From: RZYY01 sp036794825
GTDB lineage: Bacteria > Bacteroidota > Bacteroidia > Bacteroidales > 4484-276
Assembly: GCA_036794825.1 (NCBI GenBank)
Contig: DAIRGA010000025.1
Location: 1 to 64,000 of the forward strand
DNA length: 64,000 nucleotides
Reading direction: 5' to 3'
This document shows, piece by piece, positions 53,069 through 61,906 of this stretch; the stretch's first letter is position 1; each line of letters begins with the position of its first letter. The position numbers and the translations under genes are program-made. A model generated the notes under the pieces. It was not told where the DNA came from. It saw nothing but the letters and a program-made list of their open reading frames with translations, and made no database searches.

Positions 53069-54043
53069 CTAATACTGTTTCCTCGCTGTGACCAACATGG
53101 CGGCCTCCACAATATCTTTGGTTCCCATACCAAACTTTTCGAGCAGTTCTTCGGGCGTTCCGCTTTCGCCAAAAACATCGTTCATCCCAACCATTTCTAT
53201 AGGAGTTGGAAAATTTCGGGCTAAAAACCCTGCAATCGTCTCACCCATTCCGCCAAGAATCTGGTGCTCCTCAGCCGTTACAGCACACCGTGTTTTTATC
53301 ACCGATTCAATCACTGCATCCCTGTCGAGGGGTTTGATGGTGGTGATATTAATCACTTCGGCGTCAATTCCTTGCTGGGCAAGGATTCTGGCAGCTTCGA
53401 CCGCTTTCCACACCAGATGACCGGTAGCGAAAATGGAAACATCACTTCCTTCTCTCAACAAAAGTGCCTGACCAATAACAAATTGATGATCTTTTGGTGT
53501 GAAATTCGGCACTTTTGGGCGCCCAAACCTGAGATAAACCGGGCCATGGTAGTCCGCGATGGCAAGGGTGGCTGCATAGGTCTGATTATAATCGCAAGGA
53601 TTGATTACGATCATTCCCGGAAGAGATTTCATCAGCGCCATATCCTCCATGATCTGGTGGGTTGCGCCATCTTCGCCCAAAGTAACGCCGGCATGAGAAG
53701 CGCAAATCTTGACATTTTTCTGCGAGTAGGCGATGGATTGCCTGATCTGGTCGAAAACTCTGCCGGTAGAAAAGTTGGCAAAAGTTCCAGTGAACGGGAT
53801 TTTTCCGGCAGTGGCCAGCCCTGCGGCAATTCCCATCATATTGGCTTCTGCTACACCGACCTGAAAAAAGCGATCCGGAAATTCACCGGCAAACTTGTCC
53901 ATTTTGAGCGAACCGGTCAGGTCGGCGCAAAGAGCGACAATTTCCGGTCTGCTTTTGCCCAGTTCATAAAGCGCATCGCCAAAACCCGAGCGGGTATCTT
54001 TGCTTCCCTGGTTTTCCAGGCTTATATGAGTTAATGTTTCCAT
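53069..54043 (-). CDS. Transketolase, C-terminal subunit
   Basis: A 324-residue protein holding the pyrimidine-binding and C-terminal domains of transketolase: TRSGFGDALYELGKSRPEIV, VGVAEANMMGIAAGLATAGK, ASHAGVTLGEDGATHQIMED and TTIKPLDRDAVIESV. It pairs with the N-terminal subunit upstream on the same strand; the split form is common in several phyla. It may alternatively belong to the DXS-like transketolase group, but the partner fits transketolase. The -7 box at 54069 allows separate expression. Confidence 0.9.
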   Translation of the reverse strand: METLTHISLENQGSKDTRSGFGDALYELGKSRPEIVALCADLTGSLKMDKFAGEFPDRFFQVGVAEANMMGIAAGLATAGKIPFTGTFANFSTGRVFDQIRQSIAYSQKNVKICASHAGVTLGEDGATHQIMEDMALMKSLPGMIVINPCDYNQTYAATLAIADYHGPVYLRFGRPKVPNFTPKDHQFVIGQALLLREGSDVSIFATGHLVWKAVEAARILAQQGIDAEVINITTIKPLDRDAVIESVIKTRCAVTAEEHQILGGMGETIAGFLARNFPTPIEMVGMNDVFGESGTPEELLEKFGMGTKDIVEAAMLVTARKQY

Positions 54044-54068
54044 TGCTTGATTTTAACTTTATATATCA

Positions 54069-54076
54069 CAAACTTA
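54069..54076 (-). promoter_or_regulatory. -7 promoter box for the transketolase C-subunit gene
   Basis: The minus strand reads TAAGTTTG, a TAnnTTTG match, 26 bp before the ATG at 54043. Confidence 0.45.
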
Positions 54077-54081
54077 GAGAT

Positions 54082-54141
54082 CATGGGCTGAAGCCCGTGG
54101 CCTCTCCATTTCTTCCTATTTCCCCGACCTGAAGGTCGGGG
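54082..54141. repeat. Two hairpins with TGAA loops between the transketolase halves
   Basis: Stem CATGGGC/GCCCGTG (54082-54099, one G-T pair) and stem CCCCGACC/GGTCGGGG (54122-54141, perfect 8 bp) both enclose the loop TGAA. The same loop in two different stems suggests a mobile or REP-like intergenic repeat rather than a terminator (no T-run). Confidence 0.7.
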
Positions 54142-54195
54142 TAAAGCAATTTGTTGTTTTTCAAATATGTTCTATGATCAATGAATTTTTCAGGT

Positions 54196-55044
54196 TCAAT
54201 AGTCGCCAATAGTTTCTTCCAATTGAGCAAGTGCCAGTTCCAACTGTTCATCGTCGGGCGCCACGCCGTGCCACTTGTGGGTTCCCATCATGAAATCCAC
54301 GCCGTAGCCCATTTCGGTATGCATAAGGATCATAACTGGATGATCTTTTCCGGTTTGGGTTGCTGCCAGCCTGAGTGTATCAATCACCTCGTCAAGGTCG
54401 TTTCCATTCATCTCCATCACCACCCATCCGAAAGCTTCCCATTTGGCCTTCAGGTCGCCCGGAGGGAGAACCTCATCGGTTGGACCATCAATTTGCTTGC
54501 GGTTGAAGTCAATGATTGCAATAAGATTATCCACGTTTTTGCTTCCGGCAAACATGGCAGCTTCCCATACCTGCCCTTCCTGAATTTCGCCGTCGCCCAT
54601 CAGCACATACACCAGGTTCTCATCATCGTTTAATTGCTTGGCTAATGCCATCCCAACAGCACATGAAAGCCCCTGACCGAGTGAACCGGAAGCAAACCTT
54701 ACACCCGGTAAGCCCTCGTGAGTTGCCGGATGACCCTGCAAGCGTGTATTTAGTTTGCGGAAAGTTGCCATTTCGGATACATCAAAGTAGCCACTGCGGG
54801 CCAAAACACTGTACCAAACAGCTGAGAGGTGACCGTTGGAAAGCAGAAAAACATCCTGCCCGCTACCGCTCATGTCAAATTCATCCGGATCGTGGTTCAG
54901 GATGTCGAAATAGAGCGCTACCATAAGCTCGGTGCAGCCCAGCGAACCTCCCGGATGTCCTGACTGCGCTCCGTGAACCATTCTCAGAATGTCGCGCCTG
55001 ACCTGGCTGGTCAAGGCTTTTAAAGAGGTCGAAGTATTCATCAT
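54196..55044 (-). CDS. Transketolase, N-terminal subunit
   Basis: A 282-residue thiamine-diphosphate-binding half. Visible motifs: the start VRRDILRMVHGAQSGHPGGS, FLLSNGHLSAVWYSVLA, ASGSLGQGLSCAVGMALA, and the TPP/metal motif MGDGEIQEGQVWEA with IDFNRKQIDG. Together with the gene at 53069 it forms a full transketolase of the pentose phosphate pathway. It lies upstream of its partner with a 152-bp gap that holds hairpins and a promoter box. ATG 55041 is an equal alternative start. Confidence 0.92.
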   Translation of the reverse strand: MMNTSTSLKALTSQVRRDILRMVHGAQSGHPGGSLGCTELMVALYFDILNHDPDEFDMSGSGQDVFLLSNGHLSAVWYSVLARSGYFDVSEMATFRKLNTRLQGHPATHEGLPGVRFASGSLGQGLSCAVGMALAKQLNDDENLVYVLMGDGEIQEGQVWEAAMFAGSKNVDNLIAIIDFNRKQIDGPTDEVLPPGDLKAKWEAFGWVVMEMNGNDLDEVIDTLRLAATQTGKDHPVMILMHTEMGYGVDFMMGTHKWHGVAPDDEQLELALAQLEETIGDY

Positions 55045-55064
55045 TTCAGTCGTTCAATGTTCGG

Positions 55065-55072
55065 CAAAAGTA
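55065..55072 (-). promoter_or_regulatory. -7 promoter box for the transketolase N-subunit gene
   Basis: The minus strand reads TACTTTTG, a TAnnTTTG match, 20 bp before the ATG at 55044. Confidence 0.5.
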
Positions 55073-55164
55073 TCTTTTTTAGTTTGTTTTTAAAGAGTTT
55101 TTCCCTTTTTCTCCTTATTTGTTTACTTTGCAGCCTGATTATCCAACCAATTAATCCTGAAACA

Positions 55165-55977
55165 ATGGATAGTAAAGCTACTGAAGCCCTTGCTTATCTG
55201 AAATATAACGGCATCGAAAATGCCGAGGTTGCCATCATTCTTGGCACCGGTTTGGGAAAACTTGTTCAGCATATCAATATCGATCAGATGACTGATTATG
55301 CCGACATTCCTCATTTTCCGGTTTCGACGGTAGAGTTTCATCATGGCCGGCTGATTTACGGAAATCTATGCGGCAAAAAGGTGATTGTAATGCAGGGCAG
55401 GTTTCATTATTACGAAGGTTATGCCATGAAGCAGCTTACGTTTGCTGTACCGATAATGAAAGCTCTTGGTGTAAAATGCCTGCTGGTTTCCAATGCCGGT
55501 GGCGCCTTAAATCCTGATTTCCGGAAGGGTGATCTGATGTTACTTACCGATCACCTCAACCAGTTTTGGGATAATCCGCTGATAGGGAGAAATGACGACG
55601 TAGACGGGCCTCGTTTTGTTGACATGAGCCATGCCTACTCAAAGGAGCTAAACCGGTTGTTTGTTGAGGTTGCTGCCAAAGAGAAGATCCGGTTGCAGCA
55701 GGGAATTTATACTGCGGTCTGCGGTCCATCGCTCGAAACTCGTGCTGAATATCGTTACCTTCGGTTCATTGGCGCTGACGTAGTTGGCATGTCCACCATC
55801 CCCGAAGTGATTGTCGCCAATCATATCGGCTTGCCGGTAGCGGCTGTGTCGGTGATAACCGATGAGTGCGACCCGGACAACCTCGCTCCGATTGATATCA
55901 ACGACATCCTGGAAACTGCAGCCACCGCAGAAGTTGATTTGATCAAGCTATTCAAGGGAGTTGTGAGTCAGGTTTAG
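55165..55977 (+). CDS. punA: Purine nucleoside phosphorylase
   Basis: A 270-residue trimeric-type enzyme that splits inosine and guanosine with phosphate for purine salvage. Motifs: ILGTGLGKLVQ, HHGRLIYGNLCGKKVIVMQG with RFHYYEGY, LVSNAGGALNPDF, AVCGPSLETRAEYRYLR and GMSTIPEVIVA. The ATG at 55165 gives the usual N-terminus; a longer frame to 55057 would add a hydrophobic stretch and overlap the transketolase promoter. Divergent from the transketolase genes. Confidence 0.94.
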   Translation: MDSKATEALAYLKYNGIENAEVAIILGTGLGKLVQHINIDQMTDYADIPHFPVSTVEFHHGRLIYGNLCGKKVIVMQGRFHYYEGYAMKQLTFAVPIMKALGVKCLLVSNAGGALNPDFRKGDLMLLTDHLNQFWDNPLIGRNDDVDGPRFVDMSHAYSKELNRLFVEVAAKEKIRLQQGIYTAVCGPSLETRAEYRYLRFIGADVVGMSTIPEVIVANHIGLPVAAVSVITDECDPDNLAPIDINDILETAATAEVDLIKLFKGVVSQV

Positions 55978-56114
55978 GCAAACAGCGGATTTATATTCCT
56001 TGCAGATTAACGAGAATAGACTTATAACCGAAATAAACCGAAATCTGCCTATATTTTTATTGGGAAATGCGATTAATCACAAAGCTTTAAGAAGAAGACT
56101 TACTTTTGCCTGGC

Positions 56115-57009
56115 TTAGCCCCCCATTAATTCGAGCAATTCTTTACACGGGTTATGTCCTCTGATTTCAATTTTAGCTTTTCGCCTTAGTTGATTTGCAA
56201 TGATCACTGGCAGGTTCGGCTAATAGACTGACTTTGGTTCTCTCTTTATTGTTTAGACAAACAACCATGTCAATCCGACTATTTTTTCTGAGCAACTTAA
56301 TCAGATCAATGTGTTGTCCGGTTTCAGGGTTGAAATAAACAAACTTCATTTTGTGACGGAAAATGCAATAAGCCCCCGAACTTACATGGCGTTCGATCTC
56401 TTTAAAACTACAATACCCCCTGTCTCTCAAAACAAGGTCATACTTTTCGATTTTCAATTCAGGCGCAGCCAAAAGATCGTTTTTGCTGTAAGCATCCACC
56501 GAAAAGTCAACAAACCTACCCGAAATCAACTCATAAACTCCTTGTATTCTGGTGTTGCAAACAGTACTATGGCCATTTGAGACGCCGGAGGATATCTCGA
56601 AAAGCTTTTTTGGAAGTTTGATAATTGTACTGCCCTGGATAAGGATTCTCTTGTAGTTGTTGGTTTTGGAAACAGCAGTGATTTGTTGCTGAGAAAATTT
56701 ATGTTTTATCATCCCGGCCAATATAGCTTGAAAAAACAGCACACAGGAATCATTTACGCGTTTCCATAACGCCTGCTTGCATAATGATACTCCATAGATC
56801 GCCTCTATCTTTGCCGCCAAATCATTGTAGCTTGGCGAGTCAACCTGTGATTTGAGGCTGAACACATCAAGAAATGCTGTAGGATCGAATTTCGCAGAAT
56901 CACGCTTTACGAATCCCAGCCCCTTTGCCCATTCTCTCATTTGCGATTGACTAATTCCGAATGATTGAATCATTTGAAAGAAATTGCAATCGGAGGTTTT
57001 TTTTGACAT
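56115..57009 (-). pseudogene. Decayed IS4-family transposase
   Basis: The first 278 codons of an IS4-type DDE transposase. Where the first catalytic Asp is expected (QDSTIIKLP in intact copies) it has QGSTIIKLP (Gly126). The second Asp is kept in VLRDRGY (Asp196). A 1-nt frameshift near 56201-56206 ends the frame; the shifted frame continues with IANQLRRKAKIEIRGHNPCK and ELLELMG before a stop at 56115, still short of the catalytic Glu region. So this copy cannot be active. Terminal inverted repeats were not found by eye. Confidence 0.85.
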
Positions 57010-57069
57010 GATAGTGAAATTTTAATTAATCTTGATATAGTATAAATACTATTAATAATAATCAAAAAA

Positions 57070-57258
57070 ATGGGATCAAAAGTTAAGATACAACGTGTTG
57101 AGCGAGGAAAAACAAAGTCGTTCTATGTCAATTTCCCGGCTGCTGTAGCTGATGCCGGCCAAATCGAAAAGGGTGAGGAAATGGAATGGTTTATTGAAGA
57201 TAGAGACACCTATGTCCTCAAACGTCTAAACAAAAGCAAATCACTGCTGTCCAATTAG
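57070..57258 (+). CDS. Small AbrB/MazE-like protein beside the IS remnant
   Basis: 62 residues. VKIQRVERGKTKSFYVNFPA and EKGEEMEWFIEDRDTYVLKR have the swapped-hairpin pattern (beta strands, 'P' then G-E-x-hydrophobic-W) of AbrB/SpoVT-like DNA-binding domains. It faces the transposase head-to-head with a 60-bp AT-rich gap, so it may be a regulator carried by the IS element. Family and role are inference; there is no toxin gene next to it. Confidence 0.55.
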   Translation: MGSKVKIQRVERGKTKSFYVNFPAAVADAGQIEKGEEMEWFIEDRDTYVLKRLNKSKSLLSN

Positions 57259-57568
57259 TTAATGCAATTAAGTTAAAGCGTATGCCTTTTGGGGCTTGAT
57301 TTCAATGTAAAAGTCGGCAGTTGGCCTTGCTTCGACGGGCGTTCGACTGAGCTCACGCAGAAGTCTCAGCCACAGTGGATCGACATCCACATCACCCCAT
57401 TTATCCATTTTGAGCGGAGCAAATCCCTTGGGCAAAGCAATACGGGAAACCCAATACCCCATTCCATCATTATATGCAAACTAACACCTTGTTGGTATGT
57501 TTTGTAAGTAAAGAGCCTAAATCAGCCGGGCAAGATTAACTCTTTACTACACAAAAATCAGTTCAGGT
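57259..57568. other. Non-coding stretch after the IS remnant
   Basis: 310 bp. A 64-codon minus-strand frame (57268-57462) is open but has no recognisable domain and mixes sequence styles, so I do not call it. The middle (57325-57360) is GC-rich and looks like transferred or repeat DNA. Confidence 0.4.
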
Positions 57569-58438
57569 ATGATGCACGCCAAAACAGAAAATCTTACCTT
57601 TGGCCGGAGTTTAGGTAAGCGATTTTTTAATTTAATATTCGACGAAATGTGGACATTGATTTCTGTTTTGGCAGTGCTGATTATTGCAGGTTGTACCCAG
57701 CCCGACCCAGTTGAGCAACTGTTGAATGCCCGTTGGGTTGACCTCTCGCACGATTTCGACGAGCATACAATCTACTGGCCAACCAACAGACCTTTTACCA
57801 AGGACACCTCTTTTTATGGAATCAACGATAAAGGGTATTTCTACGCATCCTTTATCTATACTGCCGAAGAGCATGGAGGAACCCACTTTGATGCCCCGCT
57901 GCATTTTGGTCAAAACGGTAAAACGGTGGAGCAGATCCCGTTGCAGCAACTTATGGGTCAGGGTGTAGTGGTTGATGTGGTGGATAAAGCGCTGGCCGAC
58001 CGGGATTATCTTGTTAGCGTTGATGATCTGAAGGAATGGGAAGCAAAAAACGGTCAGATACCAGATGGTGCTTTAGTTCTGCTAAATACCGGTTACAGCC
58101 GTTTCTGGCCTGATCCGTTAACTTATACAGGTACAACCCTCACCGGCGCGGAAGCAGTCCCCCACCTTCACTTCCCAGGCATTGACCCGGAAGCAGCGCA
58201 GTGGCTGGTGGACAACAGAAAAATCAGCGCCGTCGGTCTGGATACGCCAAGCATTGACTACGGCCAGTCGTCTGAATTCCTTGCCCACCGCATACTTTGT
58301 GCTGCCAGTCTCACCATTTATGAAAATCTTACCAACCTTGACCAATTGCCGCCAAAGGGTAGTTTCGTTATTGCCCTGCCAATGAAGATAAAAGGTGGAA
58401 GCGGAGCTCCGCTAAGAATCATCGCTATGTTGCCTTAA
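57569..58438 (+). CDS. Cyclase family lipoprotein (kynurenine formamidase-like fold)
   Basis: A 289-residue metal-dependent hydrolase of the cyclase family. It contains the metal motif HGGTHFDAPLHF (family HxGTHxDxPxHF), VDLSHDFDEHTIYWPTNRPF, GVVVDVVDK, LLNTGYSRFW and VGLDTPSIDYG. A lipobox-like IAGC follows the hydrophobic segment SVLAVLIIAGC, so it is probably an exported lipoprotein. The start is uncertain: ATG 57569 keeps a basic N-region, ATG 57647 gives a short signal peptide. The substrate is unknown. It is 30 bp upstream of gldA and is likely co-transcribed with it. Confidence 0.83.
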   Translation: MMHAKTENLTFGRSLGKRFFNLIFDEMWTLISVLAVLIIAGCTQPDPVEQLLNARWVDLSHDFDEHTIYWPTNRPFTKDTSFYGINDKGYFYASFIYTAEEHGGTHFDAPLHFGQNGKTVEQIPLQQLMGQGVVVDVVDKALADRDYLVSVDDLKEWEAKNGQIPDGALVLLNTGYSRFWPDPLTYTGTTLTGAEAVPHLHFPGIDPEAAQWLVDNRKISAVGLDTPSIDYGQSSEFLAHRILCAASLTIYENLTNLDQLPPKGSFVIALPMKIKGGSGAPLRIIAMLP

Positions 58439-58468
58439 CAGGATTTTCTTTTAATCAAAATATTGAAT

Positions 58469-59566
58469 ATGAATAAAATAGCTGCTTTTCCGGGAAGATA
58501 TATCCAGGGCCAGGGAGCGTTGAAAGAACTGTCGTCAATCATCAGGCAGTTCGGCAACAAAGGTTTGATATTGGCTTCAAAAACAGTTAAAGATCAGATA
58601 ATTCCAAAATTTGGAACTCCGGAAATTTACGATATAGCGGTTATCAGCGTGTTTGGAGGCGAATGTTGTGAGGAGGAGTTGAATCGCCTTGCTGAGGAAA
58701 TTCACCTCCAAGGAACTAATGTGATGATTGGTATGGGCGGTGGGAAGACAATTGATACAGCCAAGATTGCCGCCGACAGGGCAAATATTCCCGTAATCAT
58801 CATCCCAACAATTGCCTCCACTGATGCACCTTGCAGCGGTTGCGCCGTGGCCTATTCACCATCGGGGGTATTCGAAAAAGTATATTACCAGCGTTCCAAC
58901 CCTGCTGTGGTGTTGGTTGATATGGATATCATCTCAGCGGCTCCTGTGCGTTTCCTGGTGGCGGGCATGGGCGATGCGCTGGCCACCTGGTTCGAAGCGC
59001 GGTCTTGTTTCGATACCCATTCGATGAATGAGTGCGGTGGCAAAAGCACCCTAACCGGACTAAACCTTGCCCGGCTTTGCTGGGATGTCCTGCAGGAACA
59101 CGGCGCAACGGCCAAAAGCGACAACGAAAAAAGGATGGTAACACCTGCACTGGAAGCCATCACCGAAGCCAACATTCTGCTAAGCGGCATCGGTTTCGAA
59201 AGTGGCGGTTTGGCGGCAGCCCACGCTATCCACAACGGGCTTACTGCTGTGGAAGATACGCACGCCTTCTATCATGGCGAAAAAGTTGCCTTCGGAGTGC
59301 TGGCCGGTTTATTCCTTACTAAATCTAAAGTTGAGGAGATTGAAGAGGTTTACACATTTTCTGAAACCATTGGTCTGCCCACAACTTTTTCCGATATCGG
59401 GCTCGTTAATGTTTCAAAGGAAAAATTGATTAAAATTGCTGAAAAATCTGCTGACGAGGGGAGTTCGGTTTTTCACGAAGCTGTTGAAATTACATCGGAA
59501 AAAATTCTGGAAGCTATGATTCAGGCTGATACAATGGGCATATCCAGGAAATCAATGAGAAATTAA
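58469..59566 (+). CDS. gldA: Glycerol dehydrogenase
   Basis: A 365-residue iron/zinc-type polyol dehydrogenase that oxidises glycerol to dihydroxyacetone with NAD. Evidence: AAFPGRYIQGQGALKELSSI, the nucleotide motif GMGGGKTIDTAKIAADRANI, IIPTIASTDAPCSG, and the metal ligands in GMGDALATWFEA (Asp), GGLAAAHAIHNGL (His) and FYHGEKVAFGVLAG (His). A role on another polyol is possible. The ATG at 58469 is chosen over a TTG six bases earlier. Confidence 0.93.
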   Translation: MNKIAAFPGRYIQGQGALKELSSIIRQFGNKGLILASKTVKDQIIPKFGTPEIYDIAVISVFGGECCEEELNRLAEEIHLQGTNVMIGMGGGKTIDTAKIAADRANIPVIIIPTIASTDAPCSGCAVAYSPSGVFEKVYYQRSNPAVVLVDMDIISAAPVRFLVAGMGDALATWFEARSCFDTHSMNECGGKSTLTGLNLARLCWDVLQEHGATAKSDNEKRMVTPALEAITEANILLSGIGFESGGLAAAHAIHNGLTAVEDTHAFYHGEKVAFGVLAGLFLTKSKVEEIEEVYTFSETIGLPTTFSDIGLVNVSKEKLIKIAEKSADEGSSVFHEAVEITSEKILEAMIQADTMGISRKSMRN

Positions 59567-59641
59567 AAGCGGGTATGTAGCAAAGAATGAAGAGAAATTC
59601 ATCTCAGATTTCCTTACATCCTTAAACTGTAGATCAATGTT

Positions 59642-60415
59642 ATGAAAAAGTCATTTGCAACACAGTCATTCATCATCATTCTCACCTTTCTGGTGGCTTA
59701 TTATGGCAATAAGGTATTTCCATGGGATTTTAAACCTGTTATCACTGGTAATGCTAACCTCAGACTTCTATGGGTTTTCGCCTGGTGGACCTTGCCAACA
59801 CTAATAATTACGGGCTTTTTGTTTGGGTTTAGAAACCTGGCCGGGGCGCTTGGTATCAATCGCAGCCCACTGAAAGGACTGGCATTTGCGGCAATGACGG
59901 TGTGGCCAATGCTGGTGAGTTCGGCGCTGATTGCGGGTTTTGAGGTGAATGTGGAAGTAAATGAGTTGCTAAGGAAAACTTTATTCGCAGGGTTTATTGA
60001 GGAATACATGTTCAGGGGGTTTCTTTTTGGAATTTTGTTCAGAAAAGTTGGCTGGGGATTCATTCCGGCTGGGTTGTTGGGAGCGCTTTTTTTTGGCATG
60101 GGGCATATTTACCAGGGAGGTAATTTCACGCAGTCACTTGGTATATTTCTGATTACTGCTATGGGAGCGCTCTGGTTTGCATGGCTTTACATTGAGTGGA
60201 ATAATAACCTCTGGATTCCCATATTTTTACACATCCTGATGAACCTATCATGGAGCCTCTTTGATGTCAGCCAAAACGCTCTTGGCGATGTTTATTTGAA
60301 CATTTTCAGGACAGTAACCATCGCTCTGTCGGTAATTCTGACGATCAGACAGGCAAAACGGAATGGTTTCCATATCAATAAAGGTAATCTGTGGGTTAAT
60401 TCTGTTATAAATTAG
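59642..60415 (+). CDS. CPBP family intramembrane glutamic endopeptidase
   Basis: A 257-residue multi-pass membrane protein (CAAX protease/bacteriocin-processing ABI family). The active-site motif is FIEEYMFRGFLFG (EExxxR), with later FFGMGHI and a terminal FLHILMNLSWSLFD that supply the conserved His residues. It cuts peptides within the membrane; the substrate is unknown. It lies 75 bp after gldA. Confidence 0.9.
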   Translation: MKKSFATQSFIIILTFLVAYYGNKVFPWDFKPVITGNANLRLLWVFAWWTLPTLIITGFLFGFRNLAGALGINRSPLKGLAFAAMTVWPMLVSSALIAGFEVNVEVNELLRKTLFAGFIEEYMFRGFLFGILFRKVGWGFIPAGLLGALFFGMGHIYQGGNFTQSLGIFLITAMGALWFAWLYIEWNNNLWIPIFLHILMNLSWSLFDVSQNALGDVYLNIFRTVTIALSVILTIRQAKRNGFHINKGNLWVNSVIN

Positions 60416-60471
60416 ACGGAGATTTCTGATTACCTGCAACACTCCTGGCAAATCATCAAACAAGAAAAAGA

Positions 60472-60498
60472 AAAGGCAGCACTGATTGGGCTGCCTTT
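60472..60498. terminator. Bidirectional terminator between CPBP gene and the GTPase gene
   Basis: AAAGGCAGC (60472-60480) pairs with GCTGCCTTT (60490-60498) around a 9-nt loop, with A-rich sequence on the left side (T-tract for the minus strand). It serves convergent genes. Confidence 0.8.
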
Positions 60499-60520
60499 CA
60501 TTAATCCTATTTTTAACCTG

Positions 60521-61858
60521 CTATTTCAGTTTGTGTAGTGCAACAAATTCTTCAATTACCTCTTCCAGGTTGGGGTAGCCGATTTCCTGCAGATCGTAAT
60601 AAACCCTGGTGTTGGGTTTGCTGATCTTAATCAGACGATTGAGGTCAATCGGAGTGCCAATTACCACGCCATCACAAACGGTGTTGTTGATGGTGGTTTC
60701 GAGGTCTTTCAACTGCTGCTCGCTGTAACCCATAGCCGGCAACAAAGTACCAATATTTGGATAGATACTGAATGTTTCCGAAAGTTTTCCAACAGTGTAA
60801 GGACGCGGATCAACCAGTTCGGCAGCGCCAAATTTCTGCGCTGCAACGGTTCCTGCGCCGATTTTCATCTCGCCGTGGGTCAATGTCGGGCCATCTTCAA
60901 CTACCAGAACTTTTTTGCCTTTGATAATTTTCGGATCATCCACCTTGATCGGTGATGCGCCGTCAACCACGATGGCTTTTGGAGCTACTTTGGCGATGCT
61001 TTCACGAACAGTCTGAATGCCTTCGGGGCTGGAGCTGTCCATTTTGTTGATCACAACTACATCAGCCATGCGGAGTGTTACCTCGCCCGGGTAGTATTTC
61101 AACTCGTGACCTGCGCGGTGCGGGTCAACTACAGTAACGTTGAGATCGGGTTTATAGAATGGAAAATCGTTGTTTCCACCATCCCAGAGCACTACATCGC
61201 AACCATCCGGATCCTGCTCGGCGGCACGGAGAATGGCCTCATAGTCAACGCCGGCATAGATCACATTGCCGCGCACTACATGTGGTTCGTACTCTTCCAT
61301 CTCTTCGATGGTGCATTTGTGTTTTGCAAGGTCTTCCACAGTGGCAAAGCGCTGAACCTTTTGTGCAACCAGGTCGCCGTAAGGCATCGGGTGACGCACT
61401 GCAACTACCTTCAACCCCTTAGCCATCAGCAGTTCGATGATGCGGCGGGAGGTCTGGCTCTTTCCGCATCCGGTTCTGATTGCCCCGACAGCAACCACCG
61501 GTTTGGTGCTTTTTACCATGGTGTCCTTCGGACCCAGTAAAAAGAAATTGGCGCCTGCTGCATTCACAATTGCGCTTACTGACATCACTTTCTGATAGGT
61601 GACATCGCTGTAAGAGAAAACGCAATCATCCACTTTCAGATCCTTGATGAGTTTAGGGAGGTCTTCTTCTGCGTAAATTGGGATACCATCCGGGTATAAA
61701 TCACCAGCTAACTCAGCCGGGTACTTCCTTCCGTCGATATCGGGAATCTGGGCAGCCGTAAACGCCACCACATTGTAATTCGCATTTCCACGGTAATACA
61801 TGTTGAAATTGTGGAAATCTCTTCCCGCAGCACCAATAATAATTACATTCTTCTTCAT
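60521..61858 (-). CDS. Cyclic 2,3-diphosphoglycerate synthetase-like GTPase
   Basis: A 445-residue P-loop protein. Walker A is GAIRTGCGKSQTSR (about 128-141); other features are VIIIGAAGRDFHNFNMYYRG, VLWDGGNNDFPFYKPDLNVT, VVDPHRAGHELKYYPGEVTL, DVVVINKMDSSS (NKxD guanine-binding-like) and VVEDGPTLTHGEMKIGAG. This is the family of archaeal cyclic-2,3-diphosphoglycerate synthetase, best known from methanogens; bacterial members are common but their product is unproven. The ATG at 61858 agrees with the -7 box at 61907. Alone on its strand, not in an operon. Confidence 0.85.
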   Translation of the reverse strand: MKKNVIIIGAAGRDFHNFNMYYRGNANYNVVAFTAAQIPDIDGRKYPAELAGDLYPDGIPIYAEEDLPKLIKDLKVDDCVFSYSDVTYQKVMSVSAIVNAAGANFFLLGPKDTMVKSTKPVVAVGAIRTGCGKSQTSRRIIELLMAKGLKVVAVRHPMPYGDLVAQKVQRFATVEDLAKHKCTIEEMEEYEPHVVRGNVIYAGVDYEAILRAAEQDPDGCDVVLWDGGNNDFPFYKPDLNVTVVDPHRAGHELKYYPGEVTLRMADVVVINKMDSSSPEGIQTVRESIAKVAPKAIVVDGASPIKVDDPKIIKGKKVLVVEDGPTLTHGEMKIGAGTVAAQKFGAAELVDPRPYTVGKLSETFSIYPNIGTLLPAMGYSEQQLKDLETTINNTVCDGVVIGTPIDLNRLIKISKPNTRVYYDLQEIGYPNLEEVIEEFVALHKLK

Positions 61859-61906
61859 TATTATTTCCCATAAATTGTTTAAAACTAACTTTTTATAAAA
61901 GTGGCG

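Noticed and set aside
54082..54141. Hairpins between transketolase halves as a CRISPR array or terminator
   Set aside because: Only two hairpins, with different stems, no spacers and no T-run.
55057..55164. Upstream hydrophobic extension of purine nucleoside phosphorylase read as a signal peptide
   Set aside because: The enzyme is cytosolic, and the stretch overlaps the divergent transketolase promoter; the ATG at 55165 gives the family N-terminus.
57268..57462. 64-codon minus-strand frame after the IS remnant
   Set aside because: No recognised domain, mixed sequence style and no promoter; not enough to call a gene.
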